Assembly (NCBI RefSeq): GCF_000382125.1
Contig: NZ_KB907550.1
Span: forward strand, 62,001 to 126,000
Source: Eudoraea adriatica DSM 19308
Lineage (GTDB): Bacteria > Bacteroidota > Bacteroidia > Flavobacteriales > Flavobacteriaceae
Length of the DNA stretch: 64,000 bases
Reading direction: 5' to 3'
Shown here in pieces: positions 27,676 through 38,165 of this stretch; within the stretch, counting starts at the first letter, position 1, and every line of letters starts with the position of its first letter. The notes under the pieces are model-generated. The model made no database searches, was not told the DNA's origin, and was given only the letters and a program-made list of their open reading frames with translations. The translations under genes were made by a program, and so were the position numbers.

Positions 27676-28643
27676 TTTTTTTGGTTCAGATTTAATTCAT
27701 CAAGCTTAATTCTGTATATGTTTCCCATACCGTTTAAAACCTTATTGGCTTCATTGGTTAGTTCCGGCACTGTTTTTATTCTCTCCTCAGGGGCTTTTGC
27801 CCTGTCACTGGTAAAGTAAAAGTTATTTCTGGGAAAATCTATAAATGGGCAGTAATCTAGTTTGTCAGAGTTGACAACCTCTCCTAAATTCTCTGCTTTT
27901 CCCCATTGGCCGGTTTTGTCTTTTTTACTGTAATATAGGTCACCTCCTCCTAAACCATCTGCCCTTCCATATGAACTGAAAACCAATAAATCTTCATCTG
28001 GACTGATATAGGCATTAAACTCATAGGCTTTGGTATTAATAGCGCTATCGAGCGGGACAGCTACACCGTACTTGTCCTTCGAAAAAGTGCTGACAAATAT
28101 ATCTTCTCTGCCTATTCCGTTTTCCCGGGTTGCAGTAAAATACAAATTACCATTGGAACTTACGGATGGGAAAAATTCATCACCCGGACTATTTACTAGT
28201 GTGTCCAGGGCAATGGGGGTCTTCCATTTGCCATTTTCCTGCTCAACATACCAGATATTGTAGTCGCTCCTTGTACTGTCTTCACCCATAGGCCTGTTAG
28301 ATGCAAAAAACAATTTAGTGCCATCAACCGTAAAAAAAGGTTCAATATCATTGTACTTACCGGAAAAGGGTAAGATTTCTTTATCTCCCCATTTATCACC
28401 TGTCTTTTTAATGCTCACCAAACTCCTGATAGTCTGCTTGTAATTTCCGAGAGTATAGATCAACTGGTTTCCATCTGTTGAAATAGTAATATCTCTTTCG
28501 TGTAAAGGAGTGGAAATGTAATCCTGGCCAAATACTTCGAGCTGTTCCGGATTTAGTTCAGGATCGAACATAGTGTTGTTTTCAGTTTTGCAACTATTAC
28601 TCAAAAAGATTAGAGCTAGAAGACAAAGTATATTGGGTTTCAT
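27672..28643 (-). CDS. PD40/TolB-like beta-propeller lipoprotein
   Basis: 323 residues. SPII signal ends FLSNSC. Repeated WD40-like PD40 blades: YNDIEPFFTVDGTKLFFASN, GDEFFPSVSSNGNLYFTATR, YEFNAYISPDEDLLVFSSYG, KLDYCPFIDFPRNNFYFTSD. It is therefore a periplasmic or surface-anchored propeller, binding partner unknown. It lies 4 bases after the nitrilase gene and overlaps the cupin start, so it is cotranscribed with both. Confidence 0.8.
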   Translation of the reverse strand: MKPNILCLLALIFLSNSCKTENNTMFDPELNPEQLEVFGQDYISTPLHERDITISTDGNQLIYTLGNYKQTIRSLVSIKKTGDKWGDKEILPFSGKYNDIEPFFTVDGTKLFFASNRPMGEDSTRSDYNIWYVEQENGKWKTPIALDTLVNSPGDEFFPSVSSNGNLYFTATRENGIGREDIFVSTFSKDKYGVAVPLDSAINTKAYEFNAYISPDEDLLVFSSYGRADGLGGGDLYYSKKDKTGQWGKAENLGEVVNSDKLDYCPFIDFPRNNFYFTSDRAKAPEERIKTVPELTNEANKVLNGMGNIYRIKLDELNLNQKK

Positions 28644-28647
28644 AAGG

Positions 28648-29574
28648 TTACTTTTTTTCCTTCTTAATTTCAGGCTGATCTTTTACCTCAAGTTGAAAAA
28701 TATCATTTCGGGCATAATGTCCAATTACGTCAAAATCGAGTTTGTTTGATTTAATTTCTTCCAGATCTATTTCGGCCATTAGTACTCCTGCCTTGTCATA
28801 TAAAGGGCCTGCAAGAATTTTCCCGTTAGGGGCCACTATAATACTGCCTCCACGGCACATTGTTTCGGGTTCGTCATTAACAAGTGACCGGTATTTTTCG
28901 GGATACATGGATTTTGTAAAATACTGGTTGCAGCCAAGTACAAAACAACGACCCTCCAGTGCAATATGCTGCATGGTTGAAGTCCATTCGTCCCTGGCAT
29001 CTGCCGTAGGAGCAATATAAATCTCAACACCTTTTCTGTACATAGCCATTCTGGCAAGTGGCATGTAATTTTCCCAACAGATCAGGCCACCCAACCTGCC
29101 TATTTTAGTTTCAAAAGTGGTTAATGAATCTCCTGAAGCCTCCGCCCACACAATTCTCTCTGTTCCGGTAGGCTTAATTTTTCTATGTGTGCCAAGCAAT
29201 CCGGAAGTAGGTGAGATATAGAGCATAGAGCAGTATAGGCTGCCGCTTATATCATCTTTTTCTGTCACTCCTATTACCAGATAGATTTCGTAATTTTTTG
29301 AAATAGTTTCAAGCCTTTTAAGATCTTCACTCTCCACGTTGAAGCTGTTTTCATGGTATTCAGCATAAAGCTTGCGGCCCTTTTCCGATCTGCTTCCAAC
29401 TGTAGCACCAAATGTAAATCCCCTTGGATAACCGGGGATAAAAGACTCGGGGAAAATCAATAAATCACAACCCTGTTCCGCATACGTTTTAGTGAGCCTC
29501 TCAATTTTAGAAATGGTTTCTATTTTGTTAAAAAAAACAGGGCTCTCCTGGACTAATCCTACTTTTATTGGCAT
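28648..29574 (-). CDS. Nitrilase-family carbon-nitrogen hydrolase
   Basis: Taken from the ATG at 29574 (MPIKVGLVQESPVFFNK), which matches the family start and has an AGGAA 10 bases upstream; an ATG at 29631 would add 19 residues. The catalytic triad is visible: Glu in LLIFPESFIPGYPRG, Lys in HRKIKPTGTERIVW, Cys in GGLICWENYMPLA. The WEN motif and EAxGDSL place it near true nitrilases/cyanide hydratases rather than amidases. Substrate is likely a nitrile. First gene of an operon running through PD40, cupin and dehydrogenase. Confidence 0.85.
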   Translation of the reverse strand: MPIKVGLVQESPVFFNKIETISKIERLTKTYAEQGCDLLIFPESFIPGYPRGFTFGATVGSRSEKGRKLYAEYHENSFNVESEDLKRLETISKNYEIYLVIGVTEKDDISGSLYCSMLYISPTSGLLGTHRKIKPTGTERIVWAEASGDSLTTFETKIGRLGGLICWENYMPLARMAMYRKGVEIYIAPTADARDEWTSTMQHIALEGRCFVLGCNQYFTKSMYPEKYRSLVNDEPETMCRGGSIIVAPNGKILAGPLYDKAGVLMAEIDLEEIKSNKLDFDVIGHYARNDIFQLEVKDQPEIKKEKK

Positions 29575-29650
29575 AGACAAAAATTCCTGAATAGAATTTA
29601 AATTAGATTTCAGGGACCCTAAGGTATCCAATTTTAGTATAAATTGAAGT

Positions 29651-31006
29651 CTAAATTCCTAAAATTACTTTTGCAATCCAGAAATAGATCAGGATTCCGA
29701 AAATATCATTACTTGTAGTAATAAAAGGTCCGGTGGCAATTGCCGGATCTATGCCTCTTTTGTCAAGAAATAAGGGGATAAAGGTGCCTATGATACCGGC
29801 TACGATGATTACGACAACAAGAGAAATTGAAATAGCAAGTGCTGCAGGAAAATTACCCTGCCAGAACCATGTGAACAGCAATAAGACCACTCCCAATATA
29901 ATGCCGTTTAAAGTAGCCAGGAGCATTTCCTTTATCAGGCGGTTACTAATGCTTCCCTTTAGGTCGTCATTAGCAAGTCCCTGTACGATGATCGCGCTGG
30001 ATTGTACCCCAACATTACCCGCCATAGCAGCTATTAAAGGAGTAAAAAAGAACAAAATAGCATGATTGCTAATCATTTCCTCAAACCCTCCCATGATGGC
30101 CGCCGCACCAATGCCACCCAAAAGACCCAAAAACAACCAGGGTAAACGGGCTCTTGTCAACTCCCATATACTATCATCAGCTTCTACATCCTGCGAGATA
30201 CCTGCCGCCATCTGATAGTCTTTCTCGGCTTCTTCTCTTATTACGTCTACGATATCATCAATAGTAATTCTACCAACCAGCCTGCCAATCTCGTCGACTA
30301 CAGGAATAGCTTCCAGATCGTATTTAGACATTATTTTAGCGACCTCCTCAGGTTTTTCGTTTACATTAACACGATCTACTTTAGGAATATAAACATCTTT
30401 AATCGGTGATTTGGTAGAGGTTGTAAGCAAATCTTTCAGGGATAGCCTGCCTATTAGTTTATCATCATTATCAACAACATAAATAGAGTGCACTCTCGTA
30501 ACATTTTCCGCCTGGGCTCTCATTTCCTTTACGCAGGTAAGCACGTTCCAGTTTTCATTTACTTTTACCAATTCCTTGGCCATAAGTCCGCCTGCAGAAT
30601 TTTCTTTGTAGCGCAGCAGATCGACAATATCCTTAGCATGTTCTCGGTCTTCTATTTCAGAAATTACTTCCTCAACTATTTCTTCAGGTAATTCTCCAAC
30701 AATATCCGCAGCATCGTCGGTATCCAGTTCCTCCAGTTCTTCTGCTATTTCTTTCGAGGAAAGGTTTTTTAGTATGGATTCCCTGACATCATCGTCCAGT
30801 TCAATAAGTATATCAGAAGTTTTATCACTATCCAGAAGTTTAATAAGATATGTAGCAGAGGATTCATTAAGATCATTGGCAATTTCTGCAATATCGGCAT
30901 AGTGAAGCTCTTCCATGAAAGACTTTAAATCTTCGTCTTTCCCGGATTCTATAAGCAGCTCAATTTCTGCCAGTAGCTCATCTGTGAGTTTAAATGGAGT
31001 CATCAT
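29651..31006 (-). CDS. mgtE: Magnesium transporter MgtE
   Basis: 451 residues. Cytosolic N domain of helical repeats rich in acidic residues ([20 protein letters not shown]), two CBS domains (about 130-260; [23 protein letters not shown]), then five membrane helices including [20 protein letters not shown], which lines the ion pore. Mg2+ channel gated by Mg2+ sensing in N/CBS domains. Its start overlaps the end of rsmA by 17 bases. Confidence 0.96.
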   Translation of the reverse strand: MMTPFKLTDELLAEIELLIESGKDEDLKSFMEELHYADIAEIANDLNESSATYLIKLLDSDKTSDILIELDDDVRESILKNLSSKEIAEELEELDTDDAADIVGELPEEIVEEVISEIEDREHAKDIVDLLRYKENSAGGLMAKELVKVNENWNVLTCVKEMRAQAENVTRVHSIYVVDNDDKLIGRLSLKDLLTTSTKSPIKDVYIPKVDRVNVNEKPEEVAKIMSKYDLEAIPVVDEIGRLVGRITIDDIVDVIREEAEKDYQMAAGISQDVEADDSIWELTRARLPWLFLGLLGGIGAAAIMGGFEEMISNHAILFFFTPLIAAMAGNVGVQSSAIIVQGLANDDLKGSISNRLIKEMLLATLNGIILGVVLLLFTWFWQGNFPAALAISISLVVVIIVAGIIGTFIPLFLDKRGIDPAIATGPFITTSNDIFGILIYFWIAKVILGI

Positions 31007-31850
31007 CTATCTTCTTGGTCAGCGCAATAAATTGGGCAACACCCAATTCTTCGGGACGCCGGTCAAAGATAGCATCTTCTTTTAGATTATCAGAAAGGTT
31101 AAATATTTTTAAACTGTTTCTTAAGGTCTTTCTACGCTGGTTAAAGCCAGTCTTTACTACTTTGAAAAATAGTTTTTCATCGCAGTCCAGCATAAATTTT
31201 TCTTTTCTTACAAGTCTTAATACCCCCGACTCAACTTTTGGAGGGGGATTAAAAACCTCCGGTTTCACGGTAAAAAGATATTCGGCATGATAGAATGCCT
31301 GCACCAAAACCGAAAGAATGCCATAGGTTTTACTGCCCTCTCCGGCACAAATACGCTGAGCTACCTCTTTCTGGAACATTCCTGAAAATTCGGGAACCCT
31401 GTTTCGGACCTCCAATAACCTGAAAACTATTTGTGTAGAGATATTGTAGGGAAAATTGCCGATGATGGCAAAAGGTTCATTATTAAATAAAGTTGAAAGG
31501 TTGTATTTAAGAAAATCGGCCTCAATTATTTCAAGCGAATTATTTTGCTGAAGAATTTCGTTGTATTCCAGCTGAAAACTATGCTTAAGGTATACTATAG
31601 ATTCCTCATCCAACTCCATAGCTATGAGTTTGGCAGGGCGCTGCAGTAAATATTTCGTAAGGACTCCGGTACCGGGACCAATTTCAAGAACATTTGTATA
31701 ACCCTCCATTGAAAGCGTATCTGCTATTTGCTTTGCAATTTCTTCATCTTTGAGAAAGTGCTGCCCCAAATATTTTTTGGCTTTAACCGGACTTTCTACC
31801 TGCCGGGTGCTCTTTTTATACGAACTGTGTTTTTTGCGTTTTTTGGTCAT
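30990..31850 (-). CDS. rsmA: 16S rRNA dimethyladenosine transferase
   Basis: 286 residues. SAM motif [16 protein letters not shown] and catalytic NFPYNIST (N-[F]-P-Y) are intact; [15 protein letters not shown] is the usual start block. The product dimethylates two adjacent adenosines in helix 45 of 16S rRNA, a late 30S maturation step. The basic extension at the N-terminus ([17 protein letters not shown]) is longer than average. Sits three bases after the DUF4286-GGCT gene and overlaps mgtE. Confidence 0.95.
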   Translation of the reverse strand: MTKKRKKHSSYKKSTRQVESPVKAKKYLGQHFLKDEEIAKQIADTLSMEGYTNVLEIGPGTGVLTKYLLQRPAKLIAMELDEESIVYLKHSFQLEYNEILQQNNSLEIIEADFLKYNLSTLFNNEPFAIIGNFPYNISTQIVFRLLEVRNRVPEFSGMFQKEVAQRICAGEGSKTYGILSVLVQAFYHAEYLFTVKPEVFNPPPKVESGVLRLVRKEKFMLDCDEKLFFKVVKTGFNQRRKTLRNSLKIFNLSDNLKEDAIFDRRPEELGVAQFIALTKKIDDDSI

Positions 31851-31853
31851 TGC

Positions 31854-32501
31854 TTAATTCGGTTGCCGGGTACTGCTTATATAAGCCCATGCACTTATGC
31901 CCGAGTTCAATACCACCTTAATTCTCTTATATGCCGGACCTTCATATTTATCAGCCTCCAAAATTTCTTTATTGCTGCACATATAAACCCGGCCATGAAC
32001 AAAATCCGCAGGATTTTCTGAAGGATGCATTACAGGGTAAACACCAACTACTTTCTCATCAGATAACCTATAACCCGAAAGGACATCATTAAAACCGGAA
32101 AGTGTTCTTGAAAATACTGTTAGCTGAATATTTTCCTGTTGTAAAGTCCCATAAGTAAACAGGTATTCCGTGGCATTTAGTCTATTTTCATTGAACTCTT
32201 TAACAACGGCCAGTTCCGTTCTGAAGGCAACAAACTTATTTCCGAAGTGTTTTGATACCTCCTGACGCATTCTCTCAGCATCCTCGGCGTAATATTTATC
32301 TAAAATTTCCTTGTTTTCAGCAGTGTATTGTATGGAGTACGTAATGCCTCCCATTTCTTCTTCTACCAATACTTTTGTCATCCTGGCATTTATGAATTTT
32401 CCCGTTGCCATAACTTCCGGAATATGAGTTTCCTGCATCCAGTCCAACCAATTGTCATGTACAGATTCATCTATATTAATGGTAACATTGTAGATAATCA
32501 T
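31854..32501 (-). CDS. DUF4286 + gamma-glutamylcyclotransferase-like fusion
   Basis: 215 residues in two domains. Residues 1-103 are DUF4286 (MIIYNVTINIDESVHDNWLD, HIPEVMATGKFINARM, MGGITYSIQYTAENKE). Residues about 110-210 are a GGCT/AIG2-like domain, with the substrate loop LFTYGTLQ and DKYEGPAYKRIKV carrying the probable catalytic Glu. In many Flavobacteriaceae DUF4286 stands alone beside rsmA, so the fused cyclotransferase is notable. GGCT-like enzymes act on gamma-glutamylamines or glutathione-type dipeptides; the substrate here is unknown. Confidence 0.8.
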   Translation of the reverse strand: MIIYNVTINIDESVHDNWLDWMQETHIPEVMATGKFINARMTKVLVEEEMGGITYSIQYTAENKEILDKYYAEDAERMRQEVSKHFGNKFVAFRTELAVVKEFNENRLNATEYLFTYGTLQQENIQLTVFSRTLSGFNDVLSGYRLSDEKVVGVYPVMHPSENPADFVHGRVYMCSNKEILEADKYEGPAYKRIKVVLNSGISAWAYISSTRQPN

Positions 32502-32531
32502 ACTTCAAATTTATAAGTCAGAATATGAAAT

Positions 32532-34316
32532 TCAGTTAATACTATCGCCACGCAATATTCTGAAATTTTTACGCGCCTGAGGAAAGTAATAGCTATCCTG
32601 ATAGTTGTAAATTATTTTTTCGTAATGCTCTTTAGCTTTTTCGGGTTCATTTAAGATGTTCCTGTAAAGCTCGGCAAGTGCAAAATGTGCGTCATCGGCC
32701 AAAATATCATTTCCATAAAATTCAACAATTTTAAGATAGTTAAATTCTGCCGCTTCATAATCCTTAATAAGTTCTAATAGTTCACCTTGTTTTAAAAGAG
32801 CCTCATCTTCTATTTTTTCTCCCTTGTGATTTATTAGAATGTCATCTAACACTTCAATTGCTTCCCTCGTATTCTGCTGATAAGCAAGGAGGTCTGCCCT
32901 GGCATATTTTTTTAATGCAGTCTGAGTTGAATCTTCCAATGAATTATCGGAAATTAATAGGCTTAACTGCATGGCATCATTAGCAATAAGTTGAGAAGTT
33001 GAGCCTCTTAAAACTTTTAACTGAGTAAATGCCCAATCAAAATCACCTTTGTAAAAACTCGTCTGGGCTACTTTAAATCGGGCATCCTGACCTAGAACGT
33101 CATTTTTCAAACTTTTTTGAACCTGTGAAAAATTAATCAGTGCTTCATTGAATTTCTGATCAAAAACGAGGATATCTCCAAGGGCGAGCTTGACATATGC
33201 TTTGCTAAAGCGTTCAAGGGGGAGTTCTAAGCATTTTTTGAGAATGGCAACGGCCTCCCGGGGTTTGCCTTTTTTAAAAGTAAGGAAACTGGAATAGGCA
33301 ATTTGCAGTTGCAAAGTTTGATTTTCGTATCCATATTCTTCCATAAGCGACTCAAACTTTTTTTCCACTTCATCTAATTGCTTTTCACTGGCATTCAAAA
33401 GTTCTATGTCAATGAGGTTAAGTCGGGCATTTAGTTTGATTACCGGATCATTAGAATTTTTATCTACATAGGTTATAATTGCCTTTGCATCGTCTGTAGC
33501 ATTATCCTCCAAGGCAATATCGCCAAGGCTAATCATACGTTGAAGTGAAAACGCCCCTGACCTTTTATAAATGGCTTTTTCCTGGTTGAAGGCACTGTTA
33601 TATTGTTTTTGTTGGACAAACAACCAGCTTAAAATTTCATTCCACAGTAGATCCGGATTCTTTTGAGCCTTTTGCAAAAGAATTTTTTTAAGTTTTAGGT
33701 TATTGGGGTTTTCCGGATCTGAGGTTATAAAATTATCAAGATTTCGAAGCACATTGGTTTGCGTGGCCTTGCCGGCAGCAATTAGTTCCAAATAGGAGTC
33801 GTACATCCTTTCAATGTCTCCCTGCTCTCCATAAATACGGGCCATTTGAAAATTATAATCAAGCTCCGGGTTTAATTCCATTGCTTTAGAGTAGGCTCTG
33901 AGCGCATAATCTAATAGGGCATAGCGCTGAAACCTGAACCCTATTCCATAACCAAAATTTGGATTTTCCTCTATTTTTGAAAGTGCTATTTCGTAATATT
34001 CCTTGGCCTTTTCTGTCTCCTCCTGCAATAGGTAATTATACCCCAATTCAATATAAATGGTTGGGTAAGGGTTACGAGAGGCTATTTTGTTTAAAAGAAA
34101 AGACTCTGCTTCTTCGTACATTTCCAGCTGCTGGTAGCAGGCAATCAAACCTTCGGCATAATCTGTTCGCCTGGGATTTTTATCTGTTAGATTTTTATAA
34201 AAGACAACCGCTTTCTTAAATTCACCATTATTGAAATACTGTTTGGCCAAAAAATCTTCCTGTGCCGCACAGTGAAAGGAAAAAATAAGACAAAGAAATA
34301 GTATGGCAAGTCTCAT
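32532..34316 (-). CDS. Periplasmic tetratricopeptide-repeat protein
   Basis: 594 residues. A cleavable signal peptide (MRLAILFLCLIFSFHCAAQE) is followed by TPR-like helical pairs for the rest of the protein (YFNNGEFKKAVVFYKNLTDKNP, YPTIYIELGYNYLLQEETEKAKEYYEIALSK, DAHFALAELYRNILNEPEKAKEHYEKIIY). No catalytic domain. A scaffold in the periplasm is likely, partner unknown. It occupies the rsmA-serS interval with its own 30-base gap to the DUF4286 gene. Confidence 0.8.
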   Translation of the reverse strand: MRLAILFLCLIFSFHCAAQEDFLAKQYFNNGEFKKAVVFYKNLTDKNPRRTDYAEGLIACYQQLEMYEEAESFLLNKIASRNPYPTIYIELGYNYLLQEETEKAKEYYEIALSKIEENPNFGYGIGFRFQRYALLDYALRAYSKAMELNPELDYNFQMARIYGEQGDIERMYDSYLELIAAGKATQTNVLRNLDNFITSDPENPNNLKLKKILLQKAQKNPDLLWNEILSWLFVQQKQYNSAFNQEKAIYKRSGAFSLQRMISLGDIALEDNATDDAKAIITYVDKNSNDPVIKLNARLNLIDIELLNASEKQLDEVEKKFESLMEEYGYENQTLQLQIAYSSFLTFKKGKPREAVAILKKCLELPLERFSKAYVKLALGDILVFDQKFNEALINFSQVQKSLKNDVLGQDARFKVAQTSFYKGDFDWAFTQLKVLRGSTSQLIANDAMQLSLLISDNSLEDSTQTALKKYARADLLAYQQNTREAIEVLDDILINHKGEKIEDEALLKQGELLELIKDYEAAEFNYLKIVEFYGNDILADDAHFALAELYRNILNEPEKAKEHYEKIIYNYQDSYYFPQARKNFRILRGDSIN

Positions 34317-34469
34317 AATGGAAATTTATCAAATTTAACCAAGCTCTATAAAAAACACTGTCAAAGAAAACATAATATCGCTGAACTGAGCTTTAACTGT
34401 AATTCATTCAACACCAATGTAAGCAGATATTATGGGTTTTCCCAAAATATGTAAATCGAGAAAAATACG

Positions 34470-35741
34470 CTAATCTATTTTATTAAAACCCGTATATGGT
34501 AGCAGAATATCCGGAATGTTTATCCCGTTTTCGCTCTGGTAATTTTCAAGAATCCCGGCTAAAACCCGTGGTAATGCCAGAGAACTGCCATTTAAGGTAT
34601 GAGCCAGTTGCGTTTTGTTATTTTCATCCCTGTAGCGAAGCTTTAGCCTGTTCGCCTGAAAAGTTTCGAAATTAGAAACAGAACTAATTTCCAGCCAGCG
34701 TTCCTGGGCTGTCGAATAAACCTCAAAGTCATAGGTAAGGGCAGAAGTAAAGCCCAAATCCCCTGCGCAAAGGCGTAAAACCCGGAATGGTAATTTTAAC
34801 TCCCTTAAGATATTTTTTATATGCTCTACCATAGCATCCAGTGCCTTGTACGAATTATCAGGATGTTCTACGCGTACTATCTCCACCTTGTCGAATTGAT
34901 GCAGGCGGTTGAGCCCCCTTACATGCGCACCGTAACTACCGGCTTCCCTCCTGAAACAAGGGGTATAGCCCGTGTAGCAAACAGGCAAATCATTTCTATC
35001 CAGGATGGTATCCCTCAAGATGTTGGTAACAGGGACTTCTGACGTTGGTATAAGATAAAGATCGTCTTCTGTAACATGATACATCTGACCCTCCTTATCC
35101 GGGAGTTGTCCCGTTCCATACCCGGAAGCCTCATTAACCAGCAAAGGCACTTGCATTTCTGTATATCCGGCTTCGGTATTCTTATCTAAAAAATAGGCAA
35201 TCAGGGCACGTTGCAATCGGGCACCCTTTCCCTTGTAAACGGGAAATCCGGCACCGGTAATTTTAACGCCAAGTTCAAAATCTATGATGTCATATTTTTT
35301 TGCCAGTTCCCAATGAGGTTTAGCATCTCTTTGCAGTACAGGGATATCTCCTTCCCGAAACACCTCTTCATTATCCTCCTCGCTATTACCGGCTGGGACA
35401 GATTCATGCGGCACATTTGGAATTTGATAAAGTGCCTCCTCCAGCTCATATGCTACGGCATTCAGTTCTTCAGTCAGCCTTTTGGAATCTTCTTTTAACT
35501 GTGTGGTCTTTTGTTTGATCTGGTTGGCTTCCCCGGCTTTCCCACTTTTAAAAAGAATACCAATCTCTTTGGAAAGTTTATTGCCTTCGGCCAGTGTGTT
35601 ATCCAGATCTGTTTGCAGTGCACGTCTTTTTTCATCGAGGCTAAGTACTTTATCTAAATGAAATTCTGCATCAAAATTGCGTTTTTTCAAAGCTTTGGCA
35701 ATCTGATCTCTATTTGTCCGTAAGACTTGTAACTGCAACAT
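34470..35741 (-). CDS. serS: Seryl-tRNA synthetase
   Basis: 423 residues. N-terminal tRNA-binding coiled coil (about 30-110), class II motif 2 (CFRREAGSYGAHVRGLNRLHQF) and motif 3 (NGSSLALPRVLAGILENYQ) are intact; TSEVPVTN begins the serine site. It charges tRNA-Ser. Single essential gene with an AT-rich 109-base region upstream. Confidence 0.97.
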   Translation of the reverse strand: MLQLQVLRTNRDQIAKALKKRNFDAEFHLDKVLSLDEKRRALQTDLDNTLAEGNKLSKEIGILFKSGKAGEANQIKQKTTQLKEDSKRLTEELNAVAYELEEALYQIPNVPHESVPAGNSEEDNEEVFREGDIPVLQRDAKPHWELAKKYDIIDFELGVKITGAGFPVYKGKGARLQRALIAYFLDKNTEAGYTEMQVPLLVNEASGYGTGQLPDKEGQMYHVTEDDLYLIPTSEVPVTNILRDTILDRNDLPVCYTGYTPCFRREAGSYGAHVRGLNRLHQFDKVEIVRVEHPDNSYKALDAMVEHIKNILRELKLPFRVLRLCAGDLGFTSALTYDFEVYSTAQERWLEISSVSNFETFQANRLKLRYRDENNKTQLAHTLNGSSLALPRVLAGILENYQSENGINIPDILLPYTGFNKID

Positions 35742-35850
35742 GTTGAGTTGTTTTAAGCGGCAAATTTAGGGTTAATTGATTAATGTATCAATTTGGGGAA
35801 GCAACAATTTATTTAATCTCTCATATTTAATCAATAAGCCGGGAAAATAT

Positions 35851-37191
35851 CTATTTCTCGGAAGCTTTTTTGGTTTTTACTTCATTGGAAGGAAGGATCC
35901 AGTTGTGATGTTTAAAATGATTCCATGGTTCAGCGGCCAGATCAACTTCCGGATCAATAAAGGGCTTTAATTTGCCGCTATTTATCCGAACCCTGGAGTT
36001 TGCATAAACGGAAATAGCTGCACCATTTTTGGAATATTTCTTTTTAAGGTATTGTGCAAATTGCCAGATAAAATCCGGATAAGCAGCAACTCTTCCTTTT
36101 TGCTTCTTGGTAAGATGGTCATTGAGATTTACGTTTATAATACTGCCGTCATCATTGTTCACTACTTTAAAATTTATAATGCCAGACCGGCTTCTCAACA
36201 TCATTCGCCAGCTCAATCTGTGGCCTTCTTCAGTCCAAAGAACATCATCTTTAATAAAATAATGCCTTACAGGCAGAATCAGTTGCACCAAAAAGTAAAT
36301 GCCAAACCCTGCTATAATAAGGTTTTTGCAGGCAGGGATAATTGTTTTTGAAGATTTGTGAGCAGGCTTCTTCTTAAAGAAAAGCAGCCTTATCGTCTCT
36401 GGTTCAAAAAAGAAAACAGTAAAGGCCAGTGCAAGGTAAGGGAAGATTCCAATCTGGAATACAATGGAATTGAACAGGTGAAAGAATATGGCGAAGCCAA
36501 AAGCTGCTTTCCTACTTGGTTTCCAGAGCAAAGCGGGGACTATAAGTAAATCGAAAAGTATTCCCATAACCGAAATTAGCGTATGTAACCAAGATTGCTG
36601 CAGCAAATCCCCTATTAGCCAATAATGAGCTTTTGATTGCATCAAAATCTGAACAAAACTAAAATCGAGCCAGTCTGCGTACAGCTTAGCCAGGGCGGCA
36701 TAGGTATAAACAATAAAAAGTTGTAGCACAATAATCCATTTTATATAATTGTACATGCTGTTATTCCTGATCTGTGGCCTGGCTCTTGCATCCAGTGAAT
36801 AAGCCTGATTGGCGGGAAAAAAACACATTAGCAGGGAAATCAGCATCAACAAATAATAATGATTGTTGTAGGAAGTTTTTTGCATCAGGTAAACTGCGGT
36901 CCAGAGCAGTGTAAACGAAATAATGCTGAGCCGGTACTTAAATCCCAAAGCGATAAGTATCCCAAGGGTGCCCATTAGAAAAAAATAGACATACATTCCG
37001 TATCCCGGTAGGGGTTGCAACCATTCAAAACCAATAAAGGAGAAGGTAAACTCAGGTTCTATTAAAGTTCGCCGCACCCATCCGGTAAGGATAGCGCCAT
37101 AGCATTCCAGGCTAATGAGTATGCCTAAAAATATTCGAAAAATAATTAAGGGACTATTGTCTGTTCTTTTAAAGAGAAAGTCATTAAACAT
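35851..37191 (-). CDS. HTTM-domain membrane protein (vitamin K-dependent carboxylase-like)
   Basis: 446 residues. About six membrane helices in the first 300 residues, with the HTTM pattern: DNSPLIIFRIFLGILISLECYG, NNHYYLLMLISLLMCFFPANQAYSLDA, YTYAALAKLYADWLDF (AKLxxDWL is diagnostic), and AIFFHLFNSIVFQIGIFPY. The C-terminal 130 residues are soluble. HTTM proteins resemble the gamma-glutamyl carboxylase membrane domain; bacterial roles are largely unknown. Its ATG directly follows the ribF stop (CTAGATG context), so translation is coupled. Confidence 0.85.
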   Translation of the reverse strand: MFNDFLFKRTDNSPLIIFRIFLGILISLECYGAILTGWVRRTLIEPEFTFSFIGFEWLQPLPGYGMYVYFFLMGTLGILIALGFKYRLSIISFTLLWTAVYLMQKTSYNNHYYLLMLISLLMCFFPANQAYSLDARARPQIRNNSMYNYIKWIIVLQLFIVYTYAALAKLYADWLDFSFVQILMQSKAHYWLIGDLLQQSWLHTLISVMGILFDLLIVPALLWKPSRKAAFGFAIFFHLFNSIVFQIGIFPYLALAFTVFFFEPETIRLLFFKKKPAHKSSKTIIPACKNLIIAGFGIYFLVQLILPVRHYFIKDDVLWTEEGHRLSWRMMLRSRSGIINFKVVNNDDGSIINVNLNDHLTKKQKGRVAAYPDFIWQFAQYLKKKYSKNGAAISVYANSRVRINSGKLKPFIDPEVDLAAEPWNHFKHHNWILPSNEVKTKKASEK

Positions 37192-38118
37192 CTAGCTTGA
37201 AATTATGGCCATCGAAGTTTCTTTATCTTTTAGCAATTGTGTTTTAAGTTCTTCTAAGGAATTGAACTTATGTTCATCGCGGATACGCTGAAGAATATCT
37301 ACCTGAATATTTGCTCCATAAATATCCGATTTAAATTCGAAAAAATGGATTTCAATGCTTTTTGAAGTGCCATCCACGGTTGGATTAAAACCGATGTTCA
37401 TCATACCGTAATAGATCTGGTTATTGAGGATGCTTTTCACCACGTAAACCCCGTTTTTAGGGATGAGTTTGTATTCTTCCTTGATAAATAAATTAGCTGT
37501 GGGAAAATTTAATTGTCGCCCAAGGCCTTTGCCCTTTTTAACGTCGCCAGTTAGCATATAATTATATCCCAGGTATGCATTTGCGGTTTTCATGTCTCCA
37601 TCAATAATGGCATTTCTGATTTTTGTAGAACTTACAGAAACATCATCGATTTCCTGAGCCGCAATTTCTTCCACCTCAAAATTTAAGGTATTCCCAAAAG
37701 CGATAAGATCCTGGATATTGGCATTTCTATTCCTTCCAAAACGGTGGTCATAACCAATTATAATTTTTTTTACTTTTAATTCATTCACAAGAATATCCCG
37801 AACGAATTCAGTAGAAGACAAGCGTGAGAATTCGAGAGTAAAGGGATGAATTATAAGGTAATCCAATCCAATACGATCTAAAATTTTAATTTTTTCCTCT
37901 ATGGTATTCAGAAGCCTTATTTCGGTATCTTTTTGCAAAACCATTCTGGGATGCGGGAAAAAAGTTAGTACCGTAGATCGCAATCCGGTTTTTTTGGCAT
38001 CATTTATGAGGCGTTCAAGTATTTTTCTATGACCTATGTGAACACCGTCAAAAGTGCCTATGGTTATAGCAGTAGGGTGCTTTTTATCGTAATTGGAAAT
38101 GCTTTGAACTGTAACCAC
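37192..38118 (-). CDS. ribF: Bifunctional riboflavin kinase/FAD synthetase
   Basis: 308 residues. FAD synthetase domain: ITIGTFDGVHIGHRKIL and IIIGYDHRFGRNRNAN, with STKIRNAI. Riboflavin kinase domain (about 185-305): GKGLGRQLNFPTANLF and KNGVYVV. It makes FMN and FAD from riboflavin and ATP. Divergent from the protease gene, and coupled to the downstream HTTM gene. I see no FMN riboswitch upstream. Confidence 0.95.
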   Translation of the reverse strand: MVTVQSISNYDKKHPTAITIGTFDGVHIGHRKILERLINDAKKTGLRSTVLTFFPHPRMVLQKDTEIRLLNTIEEKIKILDRIGLDYLIIHPFTLEFSRLSSTEFVRDILVNELKVKKIIIGYDHRFGRNRNANIQDLIAFGNTLNFEVEEIAAQEIDDVSVSSTKIRNAIIDGDMKTANAYLGYNYMLTGDVKKGKGLGRQLNFPTANLFIKEEYKLIPKNGVYVVKSILNNQIYYGMMNIGFNPTVDGTSKSIEIHFFEFKSDIYGANIQVDILQRIRDEHKFNSLEELKTQLLKDKETSMAIISS

Positions 38119-38165
38119 ACAAATAAAATAATAAAAAGGCTTATTTTTAAAAGTTTAAAATTCCC

